DNA of 46,624 nucleotides from Stagnimonas sp. (lineage in GTDB: Bacteria; Pseudomonadota; Gammaproteobacteria; Nevskiales; Nevskiaceae), in assembly GCA_030696045.1 (NCBI GenBank), contig JAUYNO010000045.1, positions 1 through 46,624 of the forward strand, read 5' to 3'. This document shows, piece by piece, positions 32,534 to 41,725 of the stretch. Every line of letters starts with the position of its first letter. Position 1 is the stretch's first letter. The notes under the pieces were generated by a model that did not search any database, was not told the DNA's origin, and saw only the letters and a list, made by a program, of their open reading frames with translations. The translations under genes were made by a program, and so were the position numbers.

Positions 32534-34821
32534 TGCTGAGTGAAGAACTGCAAAAAGCCCTCGACGCCGCCTTCGTGCAGGCGCGCATGGAGGGTCATGA
32601 GCTGCTGACGGTCGAACACCTGCTGCTGGCCCTGATCTCGGACGCCAATGTCTCCGAGGTGCTGACTGCCTCCGGCGGCGACCTCGACAAGCTGGAACAG
32701 GCGCTCAAGGACTATCTCGCCCAGAACCTGCATGCCAACAAGGAGCAGGCGGGCTCCATCGACACCCAGCCGACCCTGTCGTTCCAGCGGGTGCTGCAGC
32801 GGGCGATCTACAACGTCCAGGCCTCGGGCAAGAAGCAGGTCAGCACCCTCAACGTGCTGGTGGCGATCTTTGCCGAGAAGGACACCCACGCGGTGTATCT
32901 GCTCGGCGAGCAGGGCGTGAGCCGGCTCGACGTGGTCAATTACATCAGCCACGGCATCGCCAAGAAGGCCGACGGCTCCAGCCCGGCGCCGCAGGAATCC
33001 GCTTCGGACAACGAGGCGGAGGAGGGCGGCAAGGACGACAGCAAGGCCTCGGCGCTATCGCAGTTCGCGGTCAACCTCAACGAACGGGCGCTGGCGGGCA
33101 AGATTGATCCGCTGATTGGCCGCGATCTCGAAATCGAGCGGGTGATGCAGACGCTCTGCCGCCGCCGCAAGAACAATCCCCTGCTGGTCGGCGAAGCCGG
33201 CGTCGGCAAGACCGCCATCGCCGAGGGCTTGGCCTGGCTGGTGACCGAGGGCCGGGTGCCGGACCTGCTCAAGGACGCCGTGGTCTATTCACTGGATCTG
33301 GGCGCGCTGATCGCCGGCACCAAGTACCGCGGCGACTTCGAGAAGCGCTTCAAGGCGGTGATGAACGAGCTGGTGAAGACGCCGGGCGCGGTGGTATTCA
33401 TCGACGAGATTCACATGATCATCGGCGCCGGCTCGGCCAGCGGTGGCGTGATGGACGCCAGCAACCTGCTCAAGCCCATGCTGGCCTCGGGCGAGCTGAA
33501 GTGCATCGGCAGCACCACCTACCAGGAATATCGTGGCGTGTTCGAGAAGGACCGCGCGCTGGCGCGGCGCTTCCAGAAGATCGACGTCACCGAACCCTCG
33601 GTCGAGGACACGGTGAAGATCCTCGAAGGCCTCAAGGCCCGCTTCGAGGAGCACCACGCCATCCAGTTCACCAGCGGCGCGATCCGCTCGGCGGTGGAAC
33701 TGGCCGCGCGCCACATCACCGACCGTCAGCTGCCGGACAAGGCCATCGACGTCATCGACGAGGCCGCCGCGCGGCTGCGCCTGCTGCCCGAGAGCAAGCG
33801 CCGCAAGACCGTGCAGGTGCGCGATATCGAGGAAACCGTCGCCAAGATCGCGCGCATCCCGCCCAAGGCGGTGTCGACCAATGACCGCGACAAGCTGGCG
33901 ACCCTGGAGCGCGACCTGAAGCTGACCATCTTCGGCCAGGACGCGGCGATCCAGATGCTGTCCAGCTCGATCAAGCTGGCGCGGTCGGGCCTGGGCAATC
34001 CGGACAAACCCATCGGTGCCTTCCTGCTCGCCGGCCCCACCGGCGTCGGCAAGACCGAAGTCAGCAAGCAGCTGGCACAGCTGCTCGGCATCGAGCTGGT
34101 GCGCTTCGACATGAGCGAGTACATGGAGCGCCACACGGTCAGCCGCCTGATCGGCGCGCCGCCGGGCTATGTCGGCTTCGACCAGGGTGGCCTACTTACC
34201 GACGCCGTGCTCAAGCAGCCGCACAGCGTGGTGTTGTTGGACGAGATCGAGAAGGCGCATCCGGACGTGTTCAACCTGCTGTTGCAGGTGATGGACCACG
34301 GCACTCTGACCGACAACAACGGCCGCCATGTCGACTTCCGCAACGTGATCCTGGTGATGACCACCAACATGGGCGCCTTTGACGCGGCGCGGGCCAGTAT
34401 TGGTTTTGTCGAACAGAACCATGCGCCGGATGCGCTGGAGGCGATCAAGAAGGGCTTCACGCCGGAATTCCGCAACCGTCTGGATGCGGTGATCCCCTTC
34501 GCCGCCCTCGGCCGCGAGCAGATCGTCCGCGTGGTCGAGAAATTCCTGATCCAGCTGGAAACCCAGCTCGGCGCCAAGGGCGTGGTGCTGGAGGTCGACG
34601 AGGCCGCCAAGCTCTGGCTGGCCGACAAGGGCTACGACCCGAAGATGGGTGCGCGGCCGATGGCGCGGGTGATCCAGGAGCAGATCAAGCGACCGCTGGC
34701 CGAGGAACTGCTGTTCGGCAAGCTGCAGCACGGCGGCAGCGTCAGCGTGCGACTGGTCGACAGCGGCCTGCGGTTCGACATCCAGGGTCGCGAGAAAGTC
34801 GCTGCGCTGGAGCCGGTCTAG
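32533..34821 (+). CDS. clpA: ClpA, AAA+ unfoldase of ClpAP
   Basis: 762-aa hexameric unfoldase that feeds proteins to ClpP. The N-domain (LSEELQKALDAAFVQARMEG) is followed by AAA-1 with Walker A GEAGVGKTAIAEGLA and Walker B VVFIDEIHMIIGAG, then AAA-2 with Walker A GPTGVGKTEVSKQLA and Walker [16 protein letters not shown]. The sensor/arginine-finger region includes EFRNRLDAVIPF. There is no ClpB/ClpC-type middle domain, which identifies ClpA. The ClpP-binding IGL-type loop appears as a RASIGFVEQ stretch near residue 620. It starts at GTG 32533, overlapping clpS by one nt. No intrinsic terminator with a T-run follows; a GC hairpin lies at 34850-34874. Confidence 0.97.
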   Translation: MLSEELQKALDAAFVQARMEGHELLTVEHLLLALISDANVSEVLTASGGDLDKLEQALKDYLAQNLHANKEQAGSIDTQPTLSFQRVLQRAIYNVQASGKKQVSTLNVLVAIFAEKDTHAVYLLGEQGVSRLDVVNYISHGIAKKADGSSPAPQESASDNEAEEGGKDDSKASALSQFAVNLNERALAGKIDPLIGRDLEIERVMQTLCRRRKNNPLLVGEAGVGKTAIAEGLAWLVTEGRVPDLLKDAVVYSLDLGALIAGTKYRGDFEKRFKAVMNELVKTPGAVVFIDEIHMIIGAGSASGGVMDASNLLKPMLASGELKCIGSTTYQEYRGVFEKDRALARRFQKIDVTEPSVEDTVKILEGLKARFEEHHAIQFTSGAIRSAVELAARHITDRQLPDKAIDVIDEAAARLRLLPESKRRKTVQVRDIEETVAKIARIPPKAVSTNDRDKLATLERDLKLTIFGQDAAIQMLSSSIKLARSGLGNPDKPIGAFLLAGPTGVGKTEVSKQLAQLLGIELVRFDMSEYMERHTVSRLIGAPPGYVGFDQGGLLTDAVLKQPHSVVLLDEIEKAHPDVFNLLLQVMDHGTLTDNNGRHVDFRNVILVMTTNMGAFDAARASIGFVEQNHAPDALEAIKKGFTPEFRNRLDAVIPFAALGREQIVRVVEKFLIQLETQLGAKGVVLEVDEAAKLWLADKGYDPKMGARPMARVIQEQIKRPLAEELLFGKLQHGGSVSVRLVDSGLRFDIQGREKVAALEPV

Positions 34822-34849
34822 GCAGCTCCGTTCAGCCGGCGGTCGGGTG

Positions 34850-34874
34850 GGGCGCCGGTACAATGTCGGCGCCC
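34850..34874 (+). promoter_or_regulatory. Hairpin overlapping a -10-like TACAAT upstream of the DUF1134 gene
   Basis: GGGCGCCG (34850-34857) pairs with CGGCGCCC (34867-34874). The loop contains TACAAT (34859-34864), a -10 match 29 nt before the ATG at 34894. No -35 is seen. It could end the clpA transcript, start the next one, or both. Confidence 0.4.
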
Positions 34875-34893
34875 ATTCTCTCCTGGATTTGCC

Positions 34894-35520
34894 ATGCGAC
34901 ACACCCTGCTTGCACTGACCGGACTGACCATGCTGCTGGCGGCTTGCACCAATATCCGCGGCACCGACGACGGCCCGCCACCGGCCGCGCCGACTTCGGT
35001 CGAGCGGGCGCCGGTGCCCGAGGCTCCGGCCCAGACCCAGACCTATACCCGCGAGGAAATCCTGGCCGCCGGCAAGACCTTCTTCGGTGGCACCACCGAG
35101 GGCTTGGCCAAGGCCATGGAGCGGGTGTTCGCCGAGCAGGGCGAACCGGTCGCCTACATCGAGGGTGAGGAAGGCGGCGGCGCCATCATCGCCGGCCTGC
35201 GGTACGGCCAGGGCTATCTCAGCTACAAGGGTGGCGGGCGCGGCCCGGTGTTCTGGCAGGGGCCGAGCATAGGTTGGGATTTCGGCGGCAACGCTTCCAA
35301 GGTGTTCACCCTGGTCTACAACCTGAAGCGCACCGAGCAGTTGTTCCAGCGCTATCCCGGCGTCGAGGGCAGCCTGTATGTGGTCGCCGGGTTCGGCCTG
35401 AACTACTTGCGCAGCGGCGACGTCGTGCTGGCGCCGATCCGCACCGGCGTCGGCTTGCGTGCCGGGGCCAGCATCGGCTACCTGCATTTCACCCGCGAGC
35501 CGAGCTACGTGCCGTTCTGA
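34894..35520 (+). CDS. DUF1134/EipA-like envelope lipoprotein
   Basis: 208 aa. Lipoprotein signal with lipobox LLAAC (Cys18) and a Pro-rich linker. The DUF1134 domain follows: YTREEILAAGKTFFGGTTEG, YIEGEEGGGAIIAGLRYGQG, VFWQGPSIGWDFGGNASKV, FTLVYNLKRTEQLFQRYPGV and VLAPIRTGVGLRAGASIGYL. This beta-barrel-like domain is that of EipA of Brucella, a periplasmic protein needed for cell-envelope integrity; Brucella EipA is not reported as a lipoprotein. Role here inferred: envelope or polysaccharide homeostasis, in keeping with the GDP-mannose/polysaccharide genes downstream. Own promoter likely (TACAAT upstream). Confidence 0.87.
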   Translation: MRHTLLALTGLTMLLAACTNIRGTDDGPPPAAPTSVERAPVPEAPAQTQTYTREEILAAGKTFFGGTTEGLAKAMERVFAEQGEPVAYIEGEEGGGAIIAGLRYGQGYLSYKGGGRGPVFWQGPSIGWDFGGNASKVFTLVYNLKRTEQLFQRYPGVEGSLYVVAGFGLNYLRSGDVVLAPIRTGVGLRAGASIGYLHFTREPSYVPF

Positions 35521-35622
35521 GTGCGCGGCGCAGCGCCTGCGGGGGGCCTCGCGTGCTTAACTTGCTAGGCTGAGCGTCACACAAGAAAGGGCTTGCCGCC
35601 GTGGCTGGCCAGGCAATGCGGC

Positions 35623-36387
35623 ATGGCCATCAAGATCAGTCTCATCACCGTCTGTTACAACAGCGCCGCCACACTCCGCGAGACCCTGGAGTCGGTGGCT
35701 GCGCAGACGCATCCCGACATCGAGCACATCATCATCGACGGGGGCTCGCGGGATGCCACGCTGGACCTGGTCCGCCAGCATCGGCGTCACGCCGGTCCGC
35801 TGGTTTCGGAGCCGGATCGTGGCATCTACGACGCCATGAACAAGGGGCTGGCTCTGGCCAGCGGCGAGGTGGTGGGCTTTCTCAATTCCGATGATGTGCT
35901 GGCCGGTCCGGACGTCCTGGCCCGCATCGCCGGGGTCTTCGCTTCGCCTGCGACCGACGCCTGCTACGGCGACCTAGTCTATGTCTCGGCCCGTGATCCG
36001 GATCGCATCGTCCGCTACTGGCGCTCCCGGCCCTACCAGGCCGGACTGTGCCGGCGAGGCTGGATGCCGGCGCATCCGACCTTCTATGTCCGACGTCGGA
36101 TCTATCAGCAGCATGGCGGCTTCGACGATTCGCTCAGCATCGCTGCCGATTTTGAGATCTGCCTGCGCCTGCTGGAAGTGCAGCGGCTGCCGGTCACCTA
36201 CCTGCCCGGCGTGCTGGTGCGGATGCGGACGGGCGGCGCTTCCAACGCCAGCCTGCGAAACATCGTCCGCGCCAACCGAGAAGTGAGTCGTGCCCTCCGA
36301 AAACACGGTTATCCTGACGGGCTAGGGCTGATCCTGGGCAAGCTGGCTTCCAAGCTGGTGCAACTTGTGCATCGACCCAGCGGCTGA
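35623..36387 (+). CDS. Family 2 glycosyltransferase
   Basis: 254-aa cytoplasmic GT-A glycosyltransferase. It begins MAIKISLITVCYNSAATLRE with the family nucleotide-binding start. IIIDGGSRDATLDLV, EPDRGIYDAMNKGLALASGE and the DxD-like FLNSDDVL follow, and then HPTFYVRRRIY, all typical of WcaE/WcaA-type GT2 enzymes of exopolysaccharide or O-antigen synthesis. The donor sugar cannot be told; the manC and manB genes next door make GDP-mannose a reasonable guess. ATG 35623 is chosen since the preceding ten codons from TTG 35593 are not family-like. 84 bp separate it from manC. Confidence 0.88.
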   Translation: MAIKISLITVCYNSAATLRETLESVAAQTHPDIEHIIIDGGSRDATLDLVRQHRRHAGPLVSEPDRGIYDAMNKGLALASGEVVGFLNSDDVLAGPDVLARIAGVFASPATDACYGDLVYVSARDPDRIVRYWRSRPYQAGLCRRGWMPAHPTFYVRRRIYQQHGGFDDSLSIAADFEICLRLLEVQRLPVTYLPGVLVRMRTGGASNASLRNIVRANREVSRALRKHGYPDGLGLILGKLASKLVQLVHRPSG

Positions 36388-36397
36388 GAAGCATCTG

Positions 36398-36404
36398 TTT
36401 TTTT
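36398..36404 (+). other. T7 run after the glycosyltransferase gene
   Basis: Seven T residues 11 nt after the GT stop. No convincing GC hairpin precedes it, so I do not call a terminator. A TTGTGG immediately after could be an alternative -35 for manC. Confidence 0.3.
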
Positions 36405-36418
36405 GTGGCGTACCGACC

Positions 36419-36447
36419 TTGTCTGAATACTTCATCACGACTCTTAT
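36419..36447 (+). promoter_or_regulatory. Candidate promoter of manC
   Basis: TTGTCT (36419-36424), 17-bp spacer, TCTTAT (36442-36447), 24 nt before the manC ATG at 36472. An alternative is TTGTGG (36403-36408), 17 bp, AATACT (36426-36431). Confidence 0.45.
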
Positions 36448-36471
36448 TTGAGCTGTCTTCGACTGAACGCG

Positions 36472-37899
36472 ATGCAAACCAAACTCGTCCCCGTAATCAT
36501 GGCCGGCGGCACCGGCACCCGCCTGTGGCCGCTGTCGCGTGAGCAGTTCCCCAAGCAATTCATCGCGCTGACCGGTGATCGCAGCCTGCTGCAGGTGACC
36601 GCGCTGCGGGCCGGGCGGATCGTCGACGCCGCGCCGCCGCTGGCGATCTGCGGCGAGGACCAGCGTTTCCTGGTCGGCGAGCAATTGCGCGGCTGTGGCA
36701 TGGCGGCGGAAGTGCTGATCGAGCCGGCCGGCCGCAATACCGCCCCGGCCGCCGCCTGCGCCGCCCTGCATGCCCAGGCGCGCTACGGCGATGACGCTCT
36801 GGTGCTGCTGATGGCGGCCGACCATGTGATCGCCGACGAGGCCGCCTTCGTCCGTGCCGTCGAGCTGGCCTGCGAAGTGGCGCGTGAAGGCCGGATCGCC
36901 GTGTTCGGCATCCGCCCGACCCGGCCCGAGACCGGCTATGGCTATATCCGCACCGGTGCCCGACGCGCCGACGGCGCCTACGAGCTGGCTGCCTTTGTCG
37001 AGAAGCCGGACCGCGAACGCGCCGAAGGCTTTCTGCGTGAGGGCGGCTACTACTGGAACGGCGGCCTGTTCCTGTTCCGCGCCGACGTCATGCTGGCTGA
37101 GTTGCAGCGCTTCGAGCCCGAGTTGCTGGCGCAGGCCCGGCTGGCGCTGGCGCGGGCCCGCAGCGACCTTGATTTCCTGCGCCTGGATCCGGAGAGCTTC
37201 AAGGCCTGCCGCAGCGAGTCGATCGACTACGCGGTGATGGAGAAGACCGACAAGGCGGCGGTGGTGCTGCTCGATGCCGGTTGGGACGATGTCGGCTCCT
37301 GGACCTTCCTCGACCAGCAGCCCAAGGACGCCCAGGGCAATGCCGTGCGCGGCGACACCCTGCTGCACAACGCCCACCGCAACCTGGTGCATGCCGAGTC
37401 GCGGCTGGTCGCCCTGGCGGGGGTCGACGACACCATCGTCATCGAGACCCAGGACGCCGTGCTGGTCACCACCCGCGCGCATGCCCAGGACGTCAAGAAG
37501 ATCGTCGCTCAGCTCAAGTCCCAGGGGCGTTCGGAGGCGATACACCACCCCACGGTCTACCGCCCCTGGGGCAGCTACGAGACGGTGGCGATGGACCAGC
37601 GCTTCCAGGTCAAACGCATCATCGTCAAGCCGGGCCAGAAGCTGAGCCTGCAGATGCACCACCACCGCGCCGAGCACTGGATCGTGGTCAAGGGCACCGC
37701 CGAGATCACCATCGGCGAGAAGCTGTTCATGCTCAGCGAGAACCAGTCCACCTACATCCCGCTGGGCGAGAAGCACCGGCTGGTGAACCCGGGCAAGGTC
37801 CCGCTGGAACTTATCGAGGTGCAGTCGGGTTCTTATCTGGGCGAGGACGATATCGTCCGCTTCGAAGATATCTACGGGCGCAGCCCGGAGAAGAAATGA
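36472..37899 (+). CDS. manC: Mannose-1-phosphate guanylyltransferase / mannose-6-phosphate isomerase
   Basis: Bifunctional type II PMI/GMP: isomerises fructose-6-P to mannose-6-P and makes GDP-mannose from mannose-1-P and GTP. 475 aa from ATG 36472. The pyrophosphorylase signature [19 protein letters not shown] is at the N-terminus, with [12 protein letters not shown] (FVEKP) near residue 177. The C-terminal cupin isomerase domain has [25 protein letters not shown] (His metal ligands), and [14 protein letters not shown]. Full length like AlgA/ManC. It feeds manB/GT2 polysaccharide assembly; manB starts 22 bp downstream. The frame opens earlier at TTG 36448, but that is not supported by family alignment. 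Confidence 0.95.
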   Translation: MQTKLVPVIMAGGTGTRLWPLSREQFPKQFIALTGDRSLLQVTALRAGRIVDAAPPLAICGEDQRFLVGEQLRGCGMAAEVLIEPAGRNTAPAAACAALHAQARYGDDALVLLMAADHVIADEAAFVRAVELACEVAREGRIAVFGIRPTRPETGYGYIRTGARRADGAYELAAFVEKPDRERAEGFLREGGYYWNGGLFLFRADVMLAELQRFEPELLAQARLALARARSDLDFLRLDPESFKACRSESIDYAVMEKTDKAAVVLLDAGWDDVGSWTFLDQQPKDAQGNAVRGDTLLHNAHRNLVHAESRLVALAGVDDTIVIETQDAVLVTTRAHAQDVKKIVAQLKSQGRSEAIHHPTVYRPWGSYETVAMDQRFQVKRIIVKPGQKLSLQMHHHRAEHWIVVKGTAEITIGEKLFMLSENQSTYIPLGEKHRLVNPGKVPLELIEVQSGSYLGEDDIVRFEDIYGRSPEKK

Positions 37900-37921
37900 T
37901 CACCAGTGGGCGGAGCCCAAA

Positions 37922-39277
37922 GTGAGCCGATTGCCGGCCTTCAAGGCCTACGACATCCGCGGGCGGGTACCGGATGAACTGAATCCGGACTTGGCCTATC
38001 GCCTCGGTATCGCCTACGCCGAACTGTTCGAGCCCAGGCGCATCGCACTCGGCCGTGATATCCGGCATTCCTCGCTGCCGCTGTTGCAGGCGCTCGCGCA
38101 GGGTTTCGTGGCGCGCGGCGTGGAAGTGCTCGACATCGGCCTGGGCGGCACCGAAGAGGTGTACTGGGCCGCGCAGCAGCCGGGGGTCGACGGCGGCATC
38201 ATGGTCACCGCCAGCCACAACCCGATGGACTACAACGGCATGAAGCTGGTGCGCGGCGGCGCCATCCCGATCTCCGGCGATTCCGGCCTGCGTGAGCTGG
38301 AAGCGCGGGTGGCGGCCTCGACGGCCGTCGCGCCACCGGGGGCGCCGAAGATGACGCCAACCGACTTCCGACCGGCCTATGTCCGGCATCTGCTCGGCTA
38401 TATCGCCGGCCAGGCGCTGAAGCCGCTGAAGATCGTGGTCAATGCCGGCAACGGTACCGCCGGCCTGGTGATCGACGCCCTGGCGCCGAATCTCCCCTTC
38501 GAGTTCATCCGCGTCCATCACCGGCCGGACGGCGACTTCCCCAACGGCATTCCCAATCCCCTGCTGCCGGAAATGCGTCAGGACACCGTGGACGCCGTGC
38601 GCGCCCACGGCGCCGATTTCGGCGTTGCCTGGGATGGCGACTTCGACCGCTGCTTCCTGTTCGACGAAGCCGGCGGTTTCATCGAGGGCTATTACATCGT
38701 CGGGCTGCTGGCCGAGGTGCTGCTCCAGCGCGAGCCGGGCGCCAAGATCATCCATGATCCCCGACTGACCTGGAACACCATCGACATGGTGCGCGCGGCG
38801 GGCGGTGTGCCGGTGCAATCCAAGACCGGCCATGCCTTCATCAAGGAGCGCATGAGGCTGGAAAACGCCATCTACGGTGGCGAGATGAGCGCGCACCATT
38901 ATTTCCGCGACTTCGCCTACTGCGACAACGGCCACATCCCCTGGCTGCTGGTGGCGGCGCTGGTCTCGACCTCCGGGCGCAGCCTGTCGGATCTGGTCGC
39001 GGCCCGCATGCAGGCCTATCCGGCTTCGGGTGAGATCAACCGCAAGGTCGGCAGCGTGCCGGCGGTGATCGCCGCCATCGAGACCGAGTACGCGGGCCGG
39101 GCCGTCGTGGTCGACCGCACTGATGGCCTCTCCTGCGAGTACGCAGGCTGGCGTTTCAACCTGCGTGGCTCCAATACCGAGCCGGTGTTGCGGCTCAATG
39201 TCGAGTCGCGTGGCGACCCCGGCCTGATGCAGCGCAAGACCGCCGAACTGCTGGCGCGCATCGACGCCGCCGGCTAG
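37922..39277 (+). CDS. manB: Phosphomannomutase/phosphoglucomutase
   Basis: Interconverts mannose-6-P and mannose-1-P (and probably glucose phosphates), linking to ManC. 451 aa. The start GTG 37922 has GGAG 8 nt upstream. Motifs: [15 protein letters not shown]; the catalytic phosphoserine loop [15 protein letters not shown]; the Mg loop [13 protein letters not shown]; the sugar loop [11 protein letters not shown] (GEMSAHH is typical of mannomutases); and the phosphate-binding [12 protein letters not shown]. All four active-site loops are intact. Close to AlgC/CpsG/ManB. It is separated from the next gene by a 194-bp leader with several hairpins. Confidence 0.94.
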   Translation: MSRLPAFKAYDIRGRVPDELNPDLAYRLGIAYAELFEPRRIALGRDIRHSSLPLLQALAQGFVARGVEVLDIGLGGTEEVYWAAQQPGVDGGIMVTASHNPMDYNGMKLVRGGAIPISGDSGLRELEARVAASTAVAPPGAPKMTPTDFRPAYVRHLLGYIAGQALKPLKIVVNAGNGTAGLVIDALAPNLPFEFIRVHHRPDGDFPNGIPNPLLPEMRQDTVDAVRAHGADFGVAWDGDFDRCFLFDEAGGFIEGYYIVGLLAEVLLQREPGAKIIHDPRLTWNTIDMVRAAGGVPVQSKTGHAFIKERMRLENAIYGGEMSAHHYFRDFAYCDNGHIPWLLVAALVSTSGRSLSDLVAARMQAYPASGEINRKVGSVPAVIAAIETEYAGRAVVVDRTDGLSCEYAGWRFNLRGSNTEPVLRLNVESRGDPGLMQRKTAELLARIDAAG

Positions 39278-39313
39278 GCGGGCCCGAGGCGGCGCTCCCC
39301 CGAACGGCCGCTG

Positions 39314-39447
39314 GTCGGAGTTTATTTGGCGGCCAACTGAAAAATGAGTCAACCTCCGACAGAAAGTCGCGTTGGACGGCTTGGTTTGCTGGTCCGGGGG
39401 CGTCGGTCAGAACCGACGCGGGCACTCCGGGGTCGGCGATCACCGAC
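39314..39447 (+). promoter_or_regulatory. Hairpin-rich leader before the WecA-like gene
   Basis: In 194 bp without a gene there are four inverted repeats: GTCGGAG/CTCCGAC (39314-39320 and 39354-39360) enclosing TTGGCGGCCAA (39326-39336); GCGTCGGT-CAGA-ACCGACGC (39400-39419, 8-bp stem, 4-nt loop); and GTCGG/CCGAC (39432-39447). The last lies about 25 nt before the ATG and close to the ribosome-binding site. Possibly a structured regulatory leader; no known riboswitch or ops/JUMPStart element recognised. Confidence 0.45.
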
Positions 39448-39471
39448 AACAGGGACGTTGCGGAGGAGTGC

Positions 39472-40623
39472 ATGCTGTCGTTCATGGCGCTGGGCGCCTT
39501 TACTGGTTTCTGGATCACCTGGCTGACCATCGCAATGGCGCGGCGGCATCAGGTCGGTTCCGACGAATCCGGCGGGGTGCAGAAATTCCACGATCACTGG
39601 GTGCCCCGGTTGGGCGGTATTCCGGTGTTCGCCTCCTTCGTCAGCACCCTGCTGTTGGCGGCCCTGCTCAGCGACACCGCGGTCGACATCTCCGTCCGCC
39701 TGCTGATCTGCACCCTACCGGCCTTCGGCATCGGCCTGCTGGAGGACATCACCCGGCGCGCCGGCGTGAGCCCGCGCCTGCTGTTCACCATGATCGCCGC
39801 CGCCCTCGGCTGGTGGCTGCTGGACGGCCGGCTCTCCCGCCTGGATCTGCCGGGCGTCGATCCGCTGCTGCAGGCCTTCCCGGTGGCGGCCTTCGTGCTG
39901 ACCCTGTTCGCCGCCGGCGGCGTCGCCCATGCGGTCAATATCATCGACGGCTACAACGGCCTGAGCGGCTTTTTCATCGCCGCCGTGTTCGGCGCCATGG
40001 GCCTGGTGGCCTGGCAGGCGGGGGATGGCCTGGTGCTGCGGGTCTCGCTGATCGCGATGTCTTCGGTGCTCGGCTTCCTGGTCTGGAATTTCCCCTACGG
40101 CCGCATCTTCCTGGGCGATTCCGGAGCCTACTTCCTGGGCTTCCTGGTCGCCGAGTTGTCGATCCTGCTGGTGCACCGCAACCCGCAGGTTTCGGCCTGG
40201 TGCCCGATGCTGCTGATGGTCTATCCGGTCTGGGAGACGGTGTTCTCGATGATCCGTCGCGGCAGCGAGGGCGGGCTGCACCGCATGGGGCAGCCGGACG
40301 CGCTGCACCTGCACCAGTTGGTCTATCGGCGGCTGATGAAGCGCTACATCGGCTCGGCGGAACCGCGTGACCGCATCCTGCGCAACTCGCTGACCTCGGT
40401 CTATCTCTGGGGCCTGGCGCTGCTCGCCATCGTGCCGGCGGTGCTGTTCTGGAATCGGGCCTGGGTGCTGATCGCCTTCTCGGTGCTGTTCGCGGTCAGC
40501 TACTGGGTGATCTACTCCGGCATCGTCAGCTTCCGGGTGCCGCGCTGGCTGGTGGCGGCGCCGCGCGACCCTAGCCGCACCGTGCGCGCGCCGAGCGCCG
40601 CCATTGAGCCGCCGCTGCCCTAG
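39472..40623 (+). CDS. Polyprenyl-phosphate sugar-1-phosphate transferase (WecA/MraY family)
   Basis: 383-aa multi-spanning inner-membrane enzyme that moves a sugar-1-phosphate (usually GlcNAc-1-P) from a UDP-sugar to undecaprenyl phosphate, the first step of a lipid-linked glycan. About ten TM helices. Motifs: VPRLGGIPVFASFV, the catalytic VNIIDGYNGLSGFF (NxxDGxNGL), NFPYGRIFLGDSGAYFLGF, and DALHLHQLVYRRL (the HxH-type motif). A good GGAGGAG Shine-Dalgarno precedes ATG 39472. The C-terminal extra helices (IVPAVLFWNRAWVLIAF) go beyond the minimal core. Acceptor sugar unknown. It follows manB in the polysaccharide cluster and ends 13 bp from convergent zapE, with tandem TAG stops. Confidence 0.9.
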   Translation: MLSFMALGAFTGFWITWLTIAMARRHQVGSDESGGVQKFHDHWVPRLGGIPVFASFVSTLLLAALLSDTAVDISVRLLICTLPAFGIGLLEDITRRAGVSPRLLFTMIAAALGWWLLDGRLSRLDLPGVDPLLQAFPVAAFVLTLFAAGGVAHAVNIIDGYNGLSGFFIAAVFGAMGLVAWQAGDGLVLRVSLIAMSSVLGFLVWNFPYGRIFLGDSGAYFLGFLVAELSILLVHRNPQVSAWCPMLLMVYPVWETVFSMIRRGSEGGLHRMGQPDALHLHQLVYRRLMKRYIGSAEPRDRILRNSLTSVYLWGLALLAIVPAVLFWNRAWVLIAFSVLFAVSYWVIYSGIVSFRVPRWLVAAPRDPSRTVRAPSAAIEPPLP

Positions 40624-40636
40624 TAGTCAGGGCGGG

Positions 40637-41725
40637 CTATGGCCGATGCGGCTGCCGCAGGTATTCCAGCGAACGCATCTCCTGCAGCCGCGACAGCGTG
40701 CGGGCGAACTCGAATAGCAGCCGCTCGCCCCGATAAAGCTGCTCGGCGGGCACGTCGGCGGCGATCACCAGCTTGACGCCACGGTCGTAGAGCTCGTCGA
40801 CCAGGGTGATGAAGCGGCGCGCCTCGTTCTCGTCTGCGACGGTGAGCTGGGGCAGCCGCGACAGCAGCAGGGTGTGGTGCAGTCGGGCCAGCTCGATGTA
40901 GTCGGCGGCGCCGCGCGGGCCCTCGCAGAGCTCGGCGAAATCGAACCAGACCACGCCCGGCGCGCGCTGGCGCGCGATCAGCTCGCGGCCGTGGATGTCC
41001 AGGTTGACGCCGGTCTGCCCGTCCTGGCCGGCGAAGCGACGGAAGTACTGCGCCAGCCGCTCCTCGCAGGCGGCGTCGCAGGGATGCAGGTAGAGCTGGG
41101 CATCGGTCAGCTGGCGCAGCCGGTAGTCGATGCCGTGATCGACATTGATGACCCGCACATGGCGCTTCAGCACCTCGATGGCGGGCAGGAAGTTCTGCCG
41201 CTGCAGACCGTCCCGGTAGAGCCCGTCGGGGGCGATGTTGCTGGTGGTTATCAGGGTGACGCCGCGCTGGAACAGGGCTTCGGTCAGGCGGCCCAGGATC
41301 ATCGCGTCGGCGATGTCGGAGACGAAGAATTCGTCGAAGCACAGCACCCGGGTCTGCTCGGCGATCTCCTCGGCGACCTTGGCCAGCGGATCGCGCACAT
41401 TGGGGTAGCAGCGCCGGCGCTCGTGCACGTCCAGCATGAAGCGGTGGAAGTGGGTGCGGCGCTTGCGGCTGAACGGCAGCGCCTCGTAGAACAGGTCCAT
41501 CAGATAGGTCTTGCCGCGCCCGACCCCGCCCCAGAAGTACAGCCCCTTCACCGCTGGCCATTGCAGGCGCGAGCTGCCGAGCCGGCGCTTGGGCGGTGCC
41601 GCCAGCAGCTGCTCGTAGACCTGCTGCAGCGCCGCCACCGCCGCCGCCTGGGCCGGGTCGGCGCTGAAGCCGGGCCTGGCAAGATCCTGGGCATAGCGTT
41701 CCGCGGGCGAACCGGTCGCGCTCAC
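40637..41725 (-). CDS. zapE: Cell division protein ZapE (AFG1-like ATPase)
   Basis: 362-aa cytoplasmic AAA+-type ATPase that acts at the Z-ring late in division and under low oxygen or heat in E. coli. GTG 41725 overlaps the previous stop (GTGA). Motifs: RYAQDLARPGFSADPAQAAA at the N-terminus, Walker A WGGVGRGKTYLMDLF, FHRFMLDVHERR, Walker B VLCFDEFFVSDIADAMIL, ITTSNIAPDGLYRDGLQR and FIEVLKRH-like FLPAIEVLKRH. All are family hallmarks. The long open frame upstream to 43129 is an out-of-frame shadow of the oxidase gene. Last gene of acyltransferase-oxidase-zapE, each overlapping the next by 4 bp. Confidence 0.95.
   Translation of the reverse strand: MSATGSPAERYAQDLARPGFSADPAQAAAVAALQQVYEQLLAAPPKRRLGSSRLQWPAVKGLYFWGGVGRGKTYLMDLFYEALPFSRKRRTHFHRFMLDVHERRRCYPNVRDPLAKVAEEIAEQTRVLCFDEFFVSDIADAMILGRLTEALFQRGVTLITTSNIAPDGLYRDGLQRQNFLPAIEVLKRHVRVINVDHGIDYRLRQLTDAQLYLHPCDAACEERLAQYFRRFAGQDGQTGVNLDIHGRELIARQRAPGVVWFDFAELCEGPRGAADYIELARLHHTLLLSRLPQLTVADENEARRFITLVDELYDRGVKLVIAADVPAEQLYRGERLLFEFARTLSRLQEMRSLEYLRQPHRP

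Noticed and set aside
39371..39391. Possible sigma-54 promoter (TTGG ... TTTGCT) before the WecA-like gene
   Set aside because: The distance between GG and GC is 12 or 8 nt in the two possible alignments, not the required 10.
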